Source: Tsukamurella pseudospumae
GTDB taxonomy: Bacteria > Actinomycetota > Actinomycetes > Mycobacteriales > Mycobacteriaceae
Direction of reading: 5' to 3'
NCBI RefSeq assembly: GCF_001575205.1
Contig: NZ_LSRE01000002.1
Span: 1 to 64,000, forward strand
DNA: 64,000 nucleotides
The translations under genes were made by a program, and so were the position numbers. A model generated the notes under the pieces. It was given only the letters and a program-made list of their open reading frames with translations, did no database searches and had not been told where the DNA came from. Every line of letters starts with the position of its first letter. The first letter of the stretch is position 1. Positions 7,820 through 16,500 of the stretch are shown here, in pieces.

Positions 7820-10800
7820 GTGGGTTGGGGTAGCGGGCCGCGGAGCTGGTCGGAGATGGAGCGGGTGCTCTCCGGTCGGGCTCCGGTGCGTCGCGCGGAG
7901 GAACCCCCGGGCGACGGTGGCGATGCGCCGGCGTGGTCCCGTAAGCGCGAGGCCTACGTCCCGGCCGGCGGTGCCCCAGGGTTCTCCCGCGTGCCGTACG
8001 CCGAGCTGCACGCGCATACCGCGTTCAGCTTCCTCGACGGGGCGGCGCAGCCCGAGGAGATGGTGGAGCAGGCCCACGCGCTGGGCCTGAAGGCGCTCGC
8101 CGTCACCGATCACAACGGCTTCTACGGCGTGATCCGGTTCGCCGAGGCGGCACGAGAACTCGGCGTTCCCACGGTGTTCGGAGCCGAGCTGTCGCTGGAG
8201 CACGATGCCGAGCGCACCGGTTCCGAGGATCCGTCGGGCGAGCATCTGCTCGTGCTGGCCCGCGGGCAGGAGGGCTACCGCCGGCTGTCGCGGGCGATGG
8301 CCGAGGCGCACATGGAGGCGGGGGAGAAGGGGCTCCTGCGCTTCCATCCGGATCGGCTCGCCGAATGGTCGGGCGGCCACTGGCACATCCTCACGGGATG
8401 CCGCAAGGGTGCTGTTCGCAGGGGGCTGCAGGTCTCCGGGCCCGACGGTGCCGCCGCCGCCCTCGCGCGGCTCGTCGACCGGTTCGGCCAGGACCGGGTG
8501 AGCATGGAGCTCACCGTGCACGGCGTCCCCGAGGACGACGAGCGCAACCACCTCCTGGCCGGGGTCGCCGCCCGGATGGGGGTGGGCACCGTCGCCACCA
8601 CGGGGGCGCACTTCGCGAGACCGGACCAGCGCCGCCTCGCGTCCGCGCTCGCGGCCATCCGGGCCCGCCGCAGCCTCGACGAACTGGACGGATGGCTGCC
8701 GGCCACGGGCGGCGCGCACCTGCGCTCGGGCGATGAGATGGCGCTGTTGCTGCCGGAGCACCCCGGTGCGATCGCCGGTGCTGCGGAGTTGGGGGCGGAA
8801 TGCGCGTTCGAGATCGCGTTGATCGCGCCGAACCTCCCGCCCTTCGACGTTCCATCCGGACACACCGAGGCCACCTGGCTGCGCGAGCTGACCCGGCGCG
8901 GCGCACTGGAGCGCTACGGTCCGCCGGAGCGGAACCCGAAGGCCTACCGGCAGATCGAGCACGAACTGAACGTGATCGAGACGCTCACCTTCCCGGGGTA
9001 CTTCCTCATCGTGCACAGCATCGTGCGCTTCTGCCGCGAGAAGGACATCCTGTGCCAGGGGCGGGGGAGCGCTGCCAACTCGGCGGTGTGCTTCGCGCTC
9101 GGCATCACCGCGGTCGACCCGATCGCGAACGAGCTGCTGTTCGAGAGGTTCCTGGCGCCGGAACGCGACGGTCCGCCCGACATCGACGTCGACATCGAGT
9201 CCGATCGCCGTGAGGAGGCGATCCAGTTCGTCTACACGAAGTACGGCCGCGAGTACGCCGCGCAGGTGGCCAACGTCATCACCTACCGCGGTCGGTCCGC
9301 GGTGCGCGATACCGCACGAGCGCTGGGCTATTCGCAGGGGCAGCAGGACGCGTGGAGCAAACAGATCTCCAGTTGGGGCTGGCGGAAGGATCCGGTGCCC
9401 GAGGGCATCCCGGACCGCGTGGTCGAGTTGGCGGCGCAGATCGCCGATCTGCCGCGACACCTGGGCATCCACTCCGGTGGGATGGTGATCTGCGACCGTC
9501 CCATCGCCGATGTGTGCCCCACCGAGTGGGCCCGCATGGAGGACCGCAGCGTGCTCCAGTGGGACAAGGAGGACTGCGCCAACATCAAGCTGGTGAAGTT
9601 CGATCTGCTGGGGCTCGGCATGCTCAGCGCGTTGCACTACATGCAGGGCCTCCTCGAGGAGCACAAGGGTATCGAGGTCGATTTCGCGAAGCTGGACCTG
9701 AAGGATCCGAACGTGTACGAGATGCTCTGCCGCGCGGACTCGGTCGGTGTCTTCCAGGTGGAGTCGCGGGCGCAGATGGCGACCCTGCCCCGGTTGAAGC
9801 CGCGGAACTTCTACGACCTGGTGGTCGAGGTCGCGCTGATCCGGCCCGGCCCCATCCAGGGCGGCTCGGTGCATCCGTACATCCGCCGCCGCAACGAGCA
9901 GGAGGAACCCACGGTCGAGCACCCGTCGATGTGGAAGGCGCTGAAACGCACCCTGGGGGTGCCGCTCTTCCAGGAGCAGCTCATGCAGCTCGCCGTCGAC
10001 GTGGCCGGGTTCAGTCCCGCGGAGGCGGATCAGTTGCGCCGAGCGATGGGCTCCAAACGCTCCGTCGACCGGATGGAGCGATTGCGCGATCTGTTCCGCG
10101 CGGGCGCGAAGGAGCGGCACGGCATCGAGGAGGATGTGGCAGACCGGATCTTCGAGAAACTGGTGGCGTTCGCCAATTTCGGTTTCCCCGAGAGTCATTC
10201 GCAGTCATTTGCGTCACTGGTCTTCTACTCGTCGTGGTTCAAGTGCTATCACCCCGCGGCCTTCTGCGCGGCGCTGCTGCGCGCGCAGCCGATGGGCTTC
10301 TACTCGCCGCAGTCCCTCGTCGCCGATGCGCGCCGGCACGGTGTCGTGGTGCACGGGCCGGACGTGAACGCCAGCCTGGTGTGGGCGAACCTGGAGAATG
10401 CGGGGCTCGAGGTGCGGCTCGGCCTCGGTGCGATCCGCACCATCGGTGACGAGCTCGCCGAGCGCATCGTCGCCGAGCGGGACGCGTGCGGTCCGTATGC
10501 GAACCTGGTGGATCTCACATCGCGAGTGGAGCTCACTGTGGCGCAGGCCGAGGCGCTGGCCACGGCGGGGGCGCTGGACTGCTTCGGTCGCGGCCGGCGG
10601 CGAGAGCTCTGGGAGGCAGGGGCAGCGGCGAGGGAACGCCCGGATCGGCTGCCCGGCACTGCGACTGCAGGGGCTCCGCCGACGCTACCCGGCATGAGCG
10701 AGTCAGCGCTCGCCGCTGCGGACGTGTGGGCGATGTCCGTCACTCCGGGGAAGTACCCGACGGAGTTCCTCCGTCCCACGCTCGATGCGCTCGGGGTCGT

Positions 10801-11107
10801 CGTCGCCGACAGACTCCTGTCGCTGCCCGACGGTGACCGCGTCCTGGTGGGCGGGGCCGTCACGCACCGGCAGCGGCCGGCCACCGCGGGCGGCGTCACC
10901 TTCCTCAACCTCGAGGACGAGACGGGCATGGTCAACGTGGTGTGCAGCCCCGGGCTGTGGGCGCGGTACCGGCGCCTCGCGCAGTCGGCGCCCGCGCTGC
11001 TGGTGCGGGGGAAGCTGCAGAACGCGGAGGGGGCGGTCACCGTCGTCGCCGACAGGCTGCAGCGCATGGACCTGTCCGTGCCCTCTCGCTCCCGCGATTG
11101 GCAGTGA
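7820..11107 (+). CDS. dnaE2: error-prone DNA polymerase III alpha subunit DnaE2
   Basis: DnaE2 is the damage-induced C-family polymerase that does mutagenic lesion bypass with ImuA'-ImuB. The 1095-aa length is typical. The PHP domain opens with AELHAHTAFSFLDGA (about 57-72). The palm carries the catalytic PPDIDVDIESDR aspartates near 454-458. The finger and Lys/Arg motifs (QVANVITYRGRSAVRD, HLGIHSGGMVI, LFQEQLMQLA) follow, and a C-terminal OB domain ends the protein. The GTG at 7820 is preceded by TTGAGG. The gene sits about 4.8 kb from imuB, on the same strand. Confidence 0.93.
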   Translation: MGWGSGPRSWSEMERVLSGRAPVRRAEEPPGDGGDAPAWSRKREAYVPAGGAPGFSRVPYAELHAHTAFSFLDGAAQPEEMVEQAHALGLKALAVTDHNGFYGVIRFAEAARELGVPTVFGAELSLEHDAERTGSEDPSGEHLLVLARGQEGYRRLSRAMAEAHMEAGEKGLLRFHPDRLAEWSGGHWHILTGCRKGAVRRGLQVSGPDGAAAALARLVDRFGQDRVSMELTVHGVPEDDERNHLLAGVAARMGVGTVATTGAHFARPDQRRLASALAAIRARRSLDELDGWLPATGGAHLRSGDEMALLLPEHPGAIAGAAELGAECAFEIALIAPNLPPFDVPSGHTEATWLRELTRRGALERYGPPERNPKAYRQIEHELNVIETLTFPGYFLIVHSIVRFCREKDILCQGRGSAANSAVCFALGITAVDPIANELLFERFLAPERDGPPDIDVDIESDRREEAIQFVYTKYGREYAAQVANVITYRGRSAVRDTARALGYSQGQQDAWSKQISSWGWRKDPVPEGIPDRVVELAAQIADLPRHLGIHSGGMVICDRPIADVCPTEWARMEDRSVLQWDKEDCANIKLVKFDLLGLGMLSALHYMQGLLEEHKGIEVDFAKLDLKDPNVYEMLCRADSVGVFQVESRAQMATLPRLKPRNFYDLVVEVALIRPGPIQGGSVHPYIRRRNEQEEPTVEHPSMWKALKRTLGVPLFQEQLMQLAVDVAGFSPAEADQLRRAMGSKRSVDRMERLRDLFRAGAKERHGIEEDVADRIFEKLVAFANFGFPESHSQSFASLVFYSSWFKCYHPAAFCAALLRAQPMGFYSPQSLVADARRHGVVVHGPDVNASLVWANLENAGLEVRLGLGAIRTIGDELAERIVAERDACGPYANLVDLTSRVELTVAQAEALATAGALDCFGRGRRRELWEAGAAARERPDRLPGTATAGAPPTLPGMSESALAAADVWAMSVTPGKYPTEFLRPTLDALGVVVADRLLSLPDGDRVLVGGAVTHRQRPATAGGVTFLNLEDETGMVNVVCSPGLWARYRRLAQSAPALLVRGKLQNAEGAVTVVADRLQRMDLSVPSRSRDWQ

Positions 11108-11126
11108 GGCTAGCCTCAGAGGAGTG

Positions 11127-11579
11127 ATGGAGGAGGCGTACGAACCCGACCGCGGCACCGCCCCGCGCCTGCGGGGAGTTCTCGAGGAACTGCGCCGCCG
11201 TGAGCCCCTCTTCCACGGCCCGGCGTGGAGCACCCTCGCGGACTTCGATGATGCCGTCGCACCGGACTTCTGGGAGGTCGGCGCGTCGGGACGGCGGTAC
11301 AGCCGCGAGTACGTCCGGGAGGTGATCGAGCAGCGGTTGATCTCGCCGCCGGACGAATCCGACTGGGAGACCAGCGAGTTCCAGGTCCGCGCTCTGGGCG
11401 CTTCCGTCTACCTGCTCACGTACACGCTGGCGCAGGGCGACCGGGTCACCCGCAGGCTCACCGTGTGGCGGCGCCGGGAGAACCGCTGGTCCGTCATGTT
11501 CCACCAGGGCACGCCGGTCGCCTGCGGAGATGAGTCACCGACTCGTCATGGTGCCCAGGCGGATCGGGCGCACGGATGA
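11127..11579 (+). CDS. DUF4440/SnoaL-like (NTF2-fold) protein
   Basis: The 150-aa protein has the pattern of DUF4440 proteins in the NTF2-like superfamily: an N-terminal helix LRGVLEELRRREPLFH, the acidic DFDDAVAPDFWEVGASG loop, and beta strands ending NRWSVMFHQGTPV. Members are small pocket proteins with varied or unknown activities. It starts 19 bp after dnaE2 (AGAGGAG close to the ATG), so it may be co-transcribed. Its 3' end overlaps the convergent gene by 45 bp. Confidence 0.75.
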   Translation: MEEAYEPDRGTAPRLRGVLEELRRREPLFHGPAWSTLADFDDAVAPDFWEVGASGRRYSREYVREVIEQRLISPPDESDWETSEFQVRALGASVYLLTYTLAQGDRVTRRLTVWRRRENRWSVMFHQGTPVACGDESPTRHGAQADRAHG

Positions 11580-12029
11580 GACGGCCAGGTCACGCACGCG
11601 GGTGAGATCCGACCACATGGTCCGACCGCCGCGGAGCCGTGCGAGCGGCCCGACGATCGCCCGGAACCGCTCCGCCTCGTCCGGGGCGGCGCGCCGGCTG
11701 GGACCGACGGTGCTCGTCAATTGCACCCCCGGCGTGCGGTCGAAGTGCCCGCGCACCAGGGCACGACCCCATCTGATCGGTCCGGAATCGACGGCCAGAA
11801 TCGTGATGCGGGGATCGGCGGTCACATTGCGGGCGAGGTGGACGTTGAAGACGTCGATGTAGAGACCGGTGTGACTGCGCGTGTCCAGCAGAACCGATCC
11901 GATCGGCGTCACGTGCGGCGAACCGTCGGGGTTGAGAGACGCGACGGCGCAGTGGAAGGACGAGAGCCGCGCGCGACGCACCGTGTCGAGCGCGAGCGCC
12001 CAGTCCGCATCGGTGATCTGCGCGTTCAC
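11535..12029 (-). CDS. pyridoxamine 5'-phosphate oxidase-like FMN-binding split-barrel protein
   Basis: The 164-aa sequence fits the PNPOx-like split barrel: FHCAVASLNPDGSPHVTPIGS is the first strand pair, then LYIDVFNVHLARNVTADPRITILAV, a layout in which FMN or F420 binds at a dimer interface. The substrate is unknown. Its GTG start overlaps the stop of the upstream hotdog gene (GTGA), so the two form an operon. Its 3' end overlaps the end of the convergent DUF4440 gene. Confidence 0.78.
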   Translation of the reverse strand: MNAQITDADWALALDTVRRARLSSFHCAVASLNPDGSPHVTPIGSVLLDTRSHTGLYIDVFNVHLARNVTADPRITILAVDSGPIRWGRALVRGHFDRTPGVQLTSTVGPSRRAAPDEAERFRAIVGPLARLRGGRTMWSDLTRVRDLAVSSVRPIRLGTMTSR

Positions 12030-12469
12030 GCGGCGGCGCCCCGGGGTGAGGTGGCGAAGACCGTGCCCCGCGCGATCGCGCAGAGGGCGGCCGCGCCGGA
12101 CCCGCCGTTCTCGTTCCGGATCTCGACTGTGACCACGGCGTGCGACCGGGCGCGGTGCACGACGGACGCCCGCGCCCGCAGTCGTCCCGATCTCGCCGCT
12201 CGCAGGTAGCTCACGTCCATGCCGCCGGTGAGTACGTCGGCGCCCAGGACCGACCCGGCGGCGAACGTGAGGACGTTGTCGGCGAGATACGCCAGTACGC
12301 CGCCGTGTGCGACTCCGAACTGCTGGCGGTGCCGGTCCTCGATGTCGAGGACGAGTTCCGCCTCGCCCTCGCCGAATCGGGTGATGCGAGCGCCCACCAG
12401 ATCGTTGAAGGGCTGGGCCGCCAGGATCGCGGCTGCCGTATCGAGGGTGATCCGAGCGGTGCCCGTCAT
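12026..12469 (-). CDS. PaaI-type hotdog-fold acyl-CoA thioesterase
   Basis: The 147-aa product has the hotdog thioesterase signature QFGVAHGGVLAYLADNVLTFAAG, with the H-G-G of the central helix, followed by the DVSYLRAARSGRLRARASVVHRAR strand pair. PaaI-like enzymes cleave acyl- or aryl-CoA thioesters. It is the first gene of a two-gene operon with the FMN-barrel protein. It is divergent from a TetR gene that shares a perfect inverted repeat in the 58-bp gap, so TetR control is likely. Confidence 0.83.
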   Translation of the reverse strand: MTGTARITLDTAAAILAAQPFNDLVGARITRFGEGEAELVLDIEDRHRQQFGVAHGGVLAYLADNVLTFAAGSVLGADVLTGGMDVSYLRAARSGRLRARASVVHRARSHAVVTVEIRNENGGSGAAALCAIARGTVFATSPRGAAA

Positions 12470-12476
12470 CGGTCCT

Positions 12477-12506
12477 CCTGTTTTAGTGATTACTCTCTAA
12501 AACAGG
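12477..12506. promoter_or_regulatory. TetR-type operator between the thioesterase operon and its regulator
   Basis: CCTGTTTTAG (12477-12486) is repeated as its exact reverse complement CTAAAACAGG (12497-12506) with a 10-bp spacer. It lies between the two divergent starts and is AT-rich against the GC-rich surroundings, as expected for overlapping promoters with a dimer-binding operator. Confidence 0.75.
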
Positions 12507-12527
12507 TCTAGCATAGGATCTACGGCC

Positions 12528-13109
12528 ATGGGAAGGCCGAGGATGCACGACCCGGACGAGCTGCTCGACGCCGCCGTACGGCTGTTCGCGCGGGACGGAA
12601 CGCGGGGCCTGACGGTGGCCGCGGTCGCTCGGGAGGCCAAGTCCCCCAGTGGATCCGTGTACCACCTCTACCCCGGGCGCCCCGCGCTGCTCGCCGCCGT
12701 CTGGCTCCGCGCGGTCCGCCGGTTCCAGGACGCGTACACCGCAGCCTGGGGCGACATCGGGACCGCCGCGGAGGCGGCCGCGAGCGTGCACTGGGTCGTC
12801 GACCGGTGCCGCGCGGATCTCGGAGAGGCCCTCGTGCTGCAGGCGGGGCCGCAGGCCTTCGCGGTCGACGACTGGCCTCCCGCGACGGCGGAGGAGTGGG
12901 CGAGACTCAGCACCGAGCGGGCGGTCGCGACCGGCGCCATCGTGCGTCGCGTCTCCCGTGACTGCGGGTTGCCGCGCGCCGACGTGTTCTTCGCGATGTA
13001 CGACGTGCCTCTCGCGGTGCTCCGCCGATACCTCCTGGCCGGCGAGCCGCCCCCCGCGAGCGCCGCCGACGTGGCGGAACGGCTCGCCGGCAGGCTGCTC
13101 GCCGGGTGA
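12528..13109 (+). CDS. TetR/AcrR family transcriptional regulator
   Basis: The 193-aa protein has a TetR helix-turn-helix: DPDELLDAAVRLFARDGTRG, then VAREAKSPSGSVYHLYPGRPALL. The ligand domain is alanine- and tryptophan-rich. It is divergent from the thioesterase operon, and the inverted repeat at 12477-12506 covers both promoter regions, so it probably represses that operon and itself. Given the neighbours, an acyl-CoA or fatty-acid-like ligand is a reasonable guess, but only that. Confidence 0.85.
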   Translation: MGRPRMHDPDELLDAAVRLFARDGTRGLTVAAVAREAKSPSGSVYHLYPGRPALLAAVWLRAVRRFQDAYTAAWGDIGTAAEAAASVHWVVDRCRADLGEALVLQAGPQAFAVDDWPPATAEEWARLSTERAVATGAIVRRVSRDCGLPRADVFFAMYDVPLAVLRRYLLAGEPPPASAADVAERLAGRLLAG

Positions 13110-13114
13110 CAGGC

Positions 13115-13969
13115 TCAGACGAGGGCTCGCAGGCCGTCGACCAGCGGTGTGGTGGGCCGGCCGATGAGCCGGGAGAGGCTGCCGTCGGTGCCGGCCAGCG
13201 CGCCGTTGCGGATGCCCGTGTCGATCGCGGCGACGAATCCCGCGGTCCCCGGGTCCAGTCCCGCGGCTTTCAGGCCCGTGACCCTGTCGTCGAGCGAGAC
13301 GTCGCGGAACTCGACGGTGCGCCGCGTCACCTCGGTCATCGCAGCAGCGAGTTCGGTGTAGTCCCAGGCGGTGTCGCCGCCGAGCTCGTACACCGAGCCG
13401 AGGTGACCGTCATCGAGAAGGACCACCGCCGCCGCGTCCGCGAAATCGCGCCTGCTCGCCGAAGCCACTCGTCCGGCCCCCGTGCTCGCGGCGAGGACGC
13501 CGGTAGCGCGCGCCGCCTCCAGGTCGCTCGCGTAGTTCTCGGTGTACCAGTTGTTGCGCAGGATGACGGACGGCAGCCCCGAGGCGACTATGGCCTCCTC
13601 TGTCGCCTTGTGCTCGGGGGCGAGCACGAGGTCCGTCGTGGTGGCTCGGGGTGCGCTCGTGTAGACGAACTTCGAGACACCGGCGTTCCTCGCCGCATCG
13701 ATGACACTCCGATGCTGCGCGATCCGGTGCCCCACTTCGGAGCTGGAGATCAGTAGCAGGGCGTCGACGCCCTCGACGGCCGCACGCACGGTGGCCGGGT
13801 CGTCGTAGTCGAGTCGGACGACGCGGACCCCGCGATCAGTGAGATCCGCGGCCTTCGCGGTATCGCGGGCTCCGGCGATGATGTCCGTCGGCGCCGCGCC
13901 GCGGTCGAGGAGGCCGTCGACGACGAGGCGTCCGAGCGCTCCAGTGGCTCCGGTCACGAGGATGGTCAT
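13115..13969 (-). CDS. NmrA-like NAD(P)-binding reductase, YtfG/QorB type
   Basis: The 284-aa protein starts with a Rossmann motif, TILVTGATGALGRLV (G-x-x-G-x-x-G), and follows the short QorB/YtfG quinone-reductase pattern: VGHRIAQHRSVIDAARNAGV, then the substrate loop VILRNNWYTENY. These enzymes reduce quinones with NADPH. The divergent neighbour is a HxlR-type regulator like E. coli YtfH, which supports the assignment. The 97-bp gap between them has two GGTACC-centred palindromes. Confidence 0.82.
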   Translation of the reverse strand: MTILVTGATGALGRLVVDGLLDRGAAPTDIIAGARDTAKAADLTDRGVRVVRLDYDDPATVRAAVEGVDALLLISSSEVGHRIAQHRSVIDAARNAGVSKFVYTSAPRATTTDLVLAPEHKATEEAIVASGLPSVILRNNWYTENYASDLEAARATGVLAASTGAGRVASASRRDFADAAAVVLLDDGHLGSVYELGGDTAWDYTELAAAMTEVTRRTVEFRDVSLDDRVTGLKAAGLDPGTAGFVAAIDTGIRNGALAGTDGSLSRLIGRPTTPLVDGLRALV

Positions 13970-14034
13970 GGTGTTCCTTCCGTAGGTGGTCGTCGACTAC
14001 AACCGGACCTCGCATCCCTAACATTCCACATCAT

Positions 14035-14066
14035 GGGTACCCACTTTCATGTAAGGTACGTACCTA
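14035..14066. promoter_or_regulatory. paired GGTAC palindromes, probable HxlR operator
   Basis: GGGTACCC at 14035-14042 and the palindrome GGTACGTACC, set within TAAGGTACGTACCTA at 14052-14066, lie just before the ATG of the HxlR gene. The second palindrome ends on the base before the start codon. HxlR-type repressors bind such short palindromes between divergent genes; here binding would also cover the start of the regulator's own message. Confidence 0.6.
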
Positions 14067-14459
14067 ATGGAAAGTTATGTCGATGACCTCGCCAAAGGCT
14101 CCCGGCTCTTCGACCAGGGGTGCAGCTCTCGGGTCGTTCTGGACCATGTGATGAGCAAGTGGGGCGTGCTCGTGCTGGCGAGTCTGACGGCGGGGACACT
14201 CCGCTGGGGCGAGTTGCGCCGAGCCGTCGACGGGATCAGCGAGAAGATGCTCGCTTCCACGCTGCGGACCTTCGTGGTGGACGGCCTGGTCCACCGCGAG
14301 TCGTTCCCGACGGTGCCGCCGCACGTCGAGTACAGCCTCACGCCGCTCGGCGTGGAGTTGATGGACCGCATGCTGCCCCTGCTCGCGTGGGTCGAGGGCC
14401 ACGCCGACGCGATGATCGGAAGCTCGTCGCCCGAGCGGACTACGCGCGCAGGGCGGTGA
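14067..14459 (+). CDS. HxlR family (YtfH-like) transcriptional regulator
   Basis: The 130-aa winged-helix protein has the HxlR layout: a Cys-containing N-terminus (DQGCSSRVVLDHVMSKWGVLVL), ELRRAVDGISEKMLASTLR as recognition helix, and the wing HVEYSLTPLG. Some members sense oxidants or aldehydes through the N-terminal cysteine, which is present here. It is divergent from the QorB-like reductase gene. Its 3' end overlaps the convergent patatin gene by 20 bp. Confidence 0.85.
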   Translation: MESYVDDLAKGSRLFDQGCSSRVVLDHVMSKWGVLVLASLTAGTLRWGELRRAVDGISEKMLASTLRTFVVDGLVHRESFPTVPPHVEYSLTPLGVELMDRMLPLLAWVEGHADAMIGSSSPERTTRAGR

Positions 14460-15321
14460 GCGCGGCGTCGCGACCGAGCTCGACGGCGCGGGAGATCAGT
14501 GGACCGTCGTTCGAGAGGCGGCCGACGGCCGGGCTGCCCTCCGGAACCCAGATCTGCAGCACCTCGGCGGTGCCCGGCACGACGGGGCCGGGCGGAGGCG
14601 CGGCGCGCCGCGCGGTGAAATAGGCGTCCAGGATCCACTTCTCGGCCCGCGAGCCGCGGCGCGCGGCCTCGGCCGCCTCCTCGACGGTGCGCAGTACCAC
14701 CAGGTGCGTGGCGCCCTGCTCGATCGGTGTGGCCAGGGGGACCTTCTCCGCGAGCCCGCCGTCGAGGAACTCCCGCCCGGCCAGGCGCACCGGGGGACCG
14801 GCGAGCAGCGGCAGCGCCGTCGTCGCGCGCAGCGCGGTCCGCACGGACGCCGCGTCGACGAGGTACGGGGACAGGTCGGCGACGCGTCGCGTGTGCGCGT
14901 CGACGGCCAAGGGGTGCAGGCTGATCGGGTTGTCGAGGATCGCCGCGAAATCCATGGGCGTCACGTCGGAGTACACCCGGTCCACCAGATGGCGGGTGTC
15001 CACGACGACGCCGCCGCGCAGGGCGCGCCGCGGGTGCACCACCCGCTCCGCGAGAACCGCGTCCCAGCCCCACGAGGGCAGCCACCGCAGGCCCTCCCCG
15101 GACAGGAGCCATGCCGCGTTGAGCCCGCCGCCGGAAGTGCCGTAGACCGCGTCGAAGGCGGGGAGCAGCCCCGACTCCTCAACGGCCATCGCCATTCCCG
15201 CCGAGTACGCCGATCGCGAGCCCCCGCCCTCGATGGACAGCGCGATCCGCAGCCCGTCCGAGCGTGCTCCCGGCGTGCTCCCGGCGGCGATCCGCGCCCG
15301 CAGCGCGTCGAGCACCGTCAT
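14440..15321 (-). CDS. patatin-like phospholipase
   Basis: The 293-aa protein has all patatin hallmarks: the oxyanion loop E-G-G-G-S-R near 32, the nucleophile elbow G-T-S-G-G near 62, and the catalytic D-G-G of the Ser-Asp dyad near 169. Patatins release fatty acids from lipids. No signal peptide is evident, so it should act in the cytoplasm or peripherally on the membrane. It starts in an ATGA overlap with the upstream CHAP gene, so the two are co-transcribed. Confidence 0.87.
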   Translation of the reverse strand: MTVLDALRARIAAGSTPGARSDGLRIALSIEGGGSRSAYSAGMAMAVEESGLLPAFDAVYGTSGGGLNAAWLLSGEGLRWLPSWGWDAVLAERVVHPRRALRGGVVVDTRHLVDRVYSDVTPMDFAAILDNPISLHPLAVDAHTRRVADLSPYLVDAASVRTALRATTALPLLAGPPVRLAGREFLDGGLAEKVPLATPIEQGATHLVVLRTVEEAAEAARRGSRAEKWILDAYFTARRAAPPPGPVVPGTAEVLQIWVPEGSPAVGRLSNDGPLISRAVELGRDAALTALRA

Positions 15322-15920
15322 CGGACGGGCACCCCGTACCCGACGATGCCGAACGTGTCCGCCACTCGGTAGGTCAGTGCGCTGATCCCGCCCGCCTGGT
15401 TGCCGCCCACCGTGGTGACCGTGTCACCGTCGACGGACACGACGATGTTCGTGTGCTGCCGCAGTTGCGGGTGTTCCGGTGCGTACAGCACCACGTCGCC
15501 GGGCTGCGGGCGGTACGGCGTCGCGGGCTCCAGCTTCCCTGCCTTCTGGAAGTACTCGGTGAGCGTGTACACGCCCGGAATCCGCCAGGTGCCGGAGTTC
15601 GGGTTGCGCAGGGGCAGGCCGGAATCGCGGAGCACCGTCGAGACGAAGTCGGCGCACCACGGCTCCTCGACGCCCTCCGAGTAGTACGTGCCGGGCCGGT
15701 TCGCGTCGAACTCCCGCCGCAGATTCTCGATGATGCGAATCCTTGACGGGTCGAGCCCCGCCGTGCTGACAGTGGGGAAGGTCCGCGGCTTCAGCTCGGC
15801 GGGGAGATGCCGCGAGAGCGGTGTCTCATGGGCCGTGGACCACCACACGACACCGCCCGCCAGCACCACCAGTACGGCGAGCGCCGCCGCGACGCTCAGC
15901 CCGATCCTCCGCATCCCCAT
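15318..15920 (-). CDS. membrane-anchored or secreted CHAP domain protein
   Basis: The 200-aa product has an N-terminal signal-anchor (about 7-28) and then a CHAP-type papain-like domain. The catalytic Cys is in EEPWCADFVSTVLRDSG, and the His is in LRQHTNIVVSVDGD after a PGDVVLY strand. CHAP domains usually cut peptidoglycan peptides or act as amidases; bound to the outer face of the membrane, it is probably a cell-wall enzyme. It overlaps the patatin gene by 4 bp. Confidence 0.82.
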   Translation of the reverse strand: MGMRRIGLSVAAALAVLVVLAGGVVWWSTAHETPLSRHLPAELKPRTFPTVSTAGLDPSRIRIIENLRREFDANRPGTYYSEGVEEPWCADFVSTVLRDSGLPLRNPNSGTWRIPGVYTLTEYFQKAGKLEPATPYRPQPGDVVLYAPEHPQLRQHTNIVVSVDGDTVTTVGGNQAGGISALTYRVADTFGIVGYGVPVR

Positions 15921-15961
15921 GAATCCACTGTACTCAGTGGCGAACCTGACATCATGGACCG

Positions 15962-16195
15962 ATGAGCCCGCACACTGTGACCTGCACGATCAAGCCGGGC
16001 AGCCGCAAGGGGCCCGTCGTCGAGGTCGGTGATGACGGCACGCTCACCCTGTTCGTTCGCGAACCCGCGACCGAGGGGAGGGCGAACACGGCGGCCGTCG
16101 CTCTGCTCGCCGCCCATCTCGGGTTGCCGAAGTCCCGGGTTCGCCTGATCGCCGGGCGGACGAGCCGGCTCAAGCGGTTCACCGTCGACGACTGA
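15962..16195 (+). CDS. DUF167 (YggU/UPF0235) family protein
   Basis: The 77-aa protein matches the small DUF167 family: [16 protein letters not shown], then the family signature [28 protein letters not shown]. The function is unknown. It is divergent from the CHAP gene and lies ahead of the metE leader. Confidence 0.85.
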   Translation: MSPHTVTCTIKPGSRKGPVVEVGDDGTLTLFVREPATEGRANTAAVALLAAHLGLPKSRVRLIAGRTSRLKRFTVDD

Positions 16196-16289
16196 TCCGG
16201 ACGGGAGACGGCCGAGCCCGCTCCGGGCGTGCCGACGCACGGCAAGGATGCACGAAGTGGCATGCTGGAGACGCAGCTGGTCTGCCGCC

Positions 16290-16480
16290 CGAGGCCTCGG
16301 ACGCGGCATCGAAGCGCGCGGTGCGCCGCGACGTGAAGAGGGAACCCGGTGGGAATCCGGGACTGTCCCGCAGCGGTGAGCAGGAACGAAAGTCGCGACG
16401 ACGCACTGGGCCCCGGTCTGGGAAGCAGCGACCGGTAGGAACGAGTACGAGGCCTGCGAGTCCGAATACCTGCCCGCTGT
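16290..16480 (+). promoter_or_regulatory. cobalamin (B12) riboswitch of metE
   Basis: The leader holds the conserved parts of an AdoCbl riboswitch in order: the GGGAACCCGGTGGGAATCC...CTGTCCCGCAGCGGTGAG core from 16340, GAACGAAAG, the GGTCTGGGAAG segment, and a B12 box (AGTCCGAATACCTGCC, 16459-16474). B12 binding is expected to shut off the B12-independent methionine synthase downstream. The 5' boundary is approximate. Confidence 0.92.
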
Positions 16481-16481
16481 A

Positions 16482-16500
16482 CCGGACGCGCCGCGTCCGG
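16482..16500 (+). promoter_or_regulatory. hairpin after the B12 aptamer, likely expression platform
   Basis: CCGGACGCG and CGCGTCCGG form a perfect 9-bp palindromic stem right after the B12 box. No U-tract follows, and the metE start is 130 bp further on. It could take part in an alternative fold or Rho-dependent termination rather than act as an intrinsic terminator. Confidence 0.45.

Noticed and set aside
7715-10198. 827-codon minus-strand frame opposite dnaE2
   Set aside because: Antisense shadow of dnaE2, with typical His/Arg/Asp-rich shadow composition and no ribosome-binding site.
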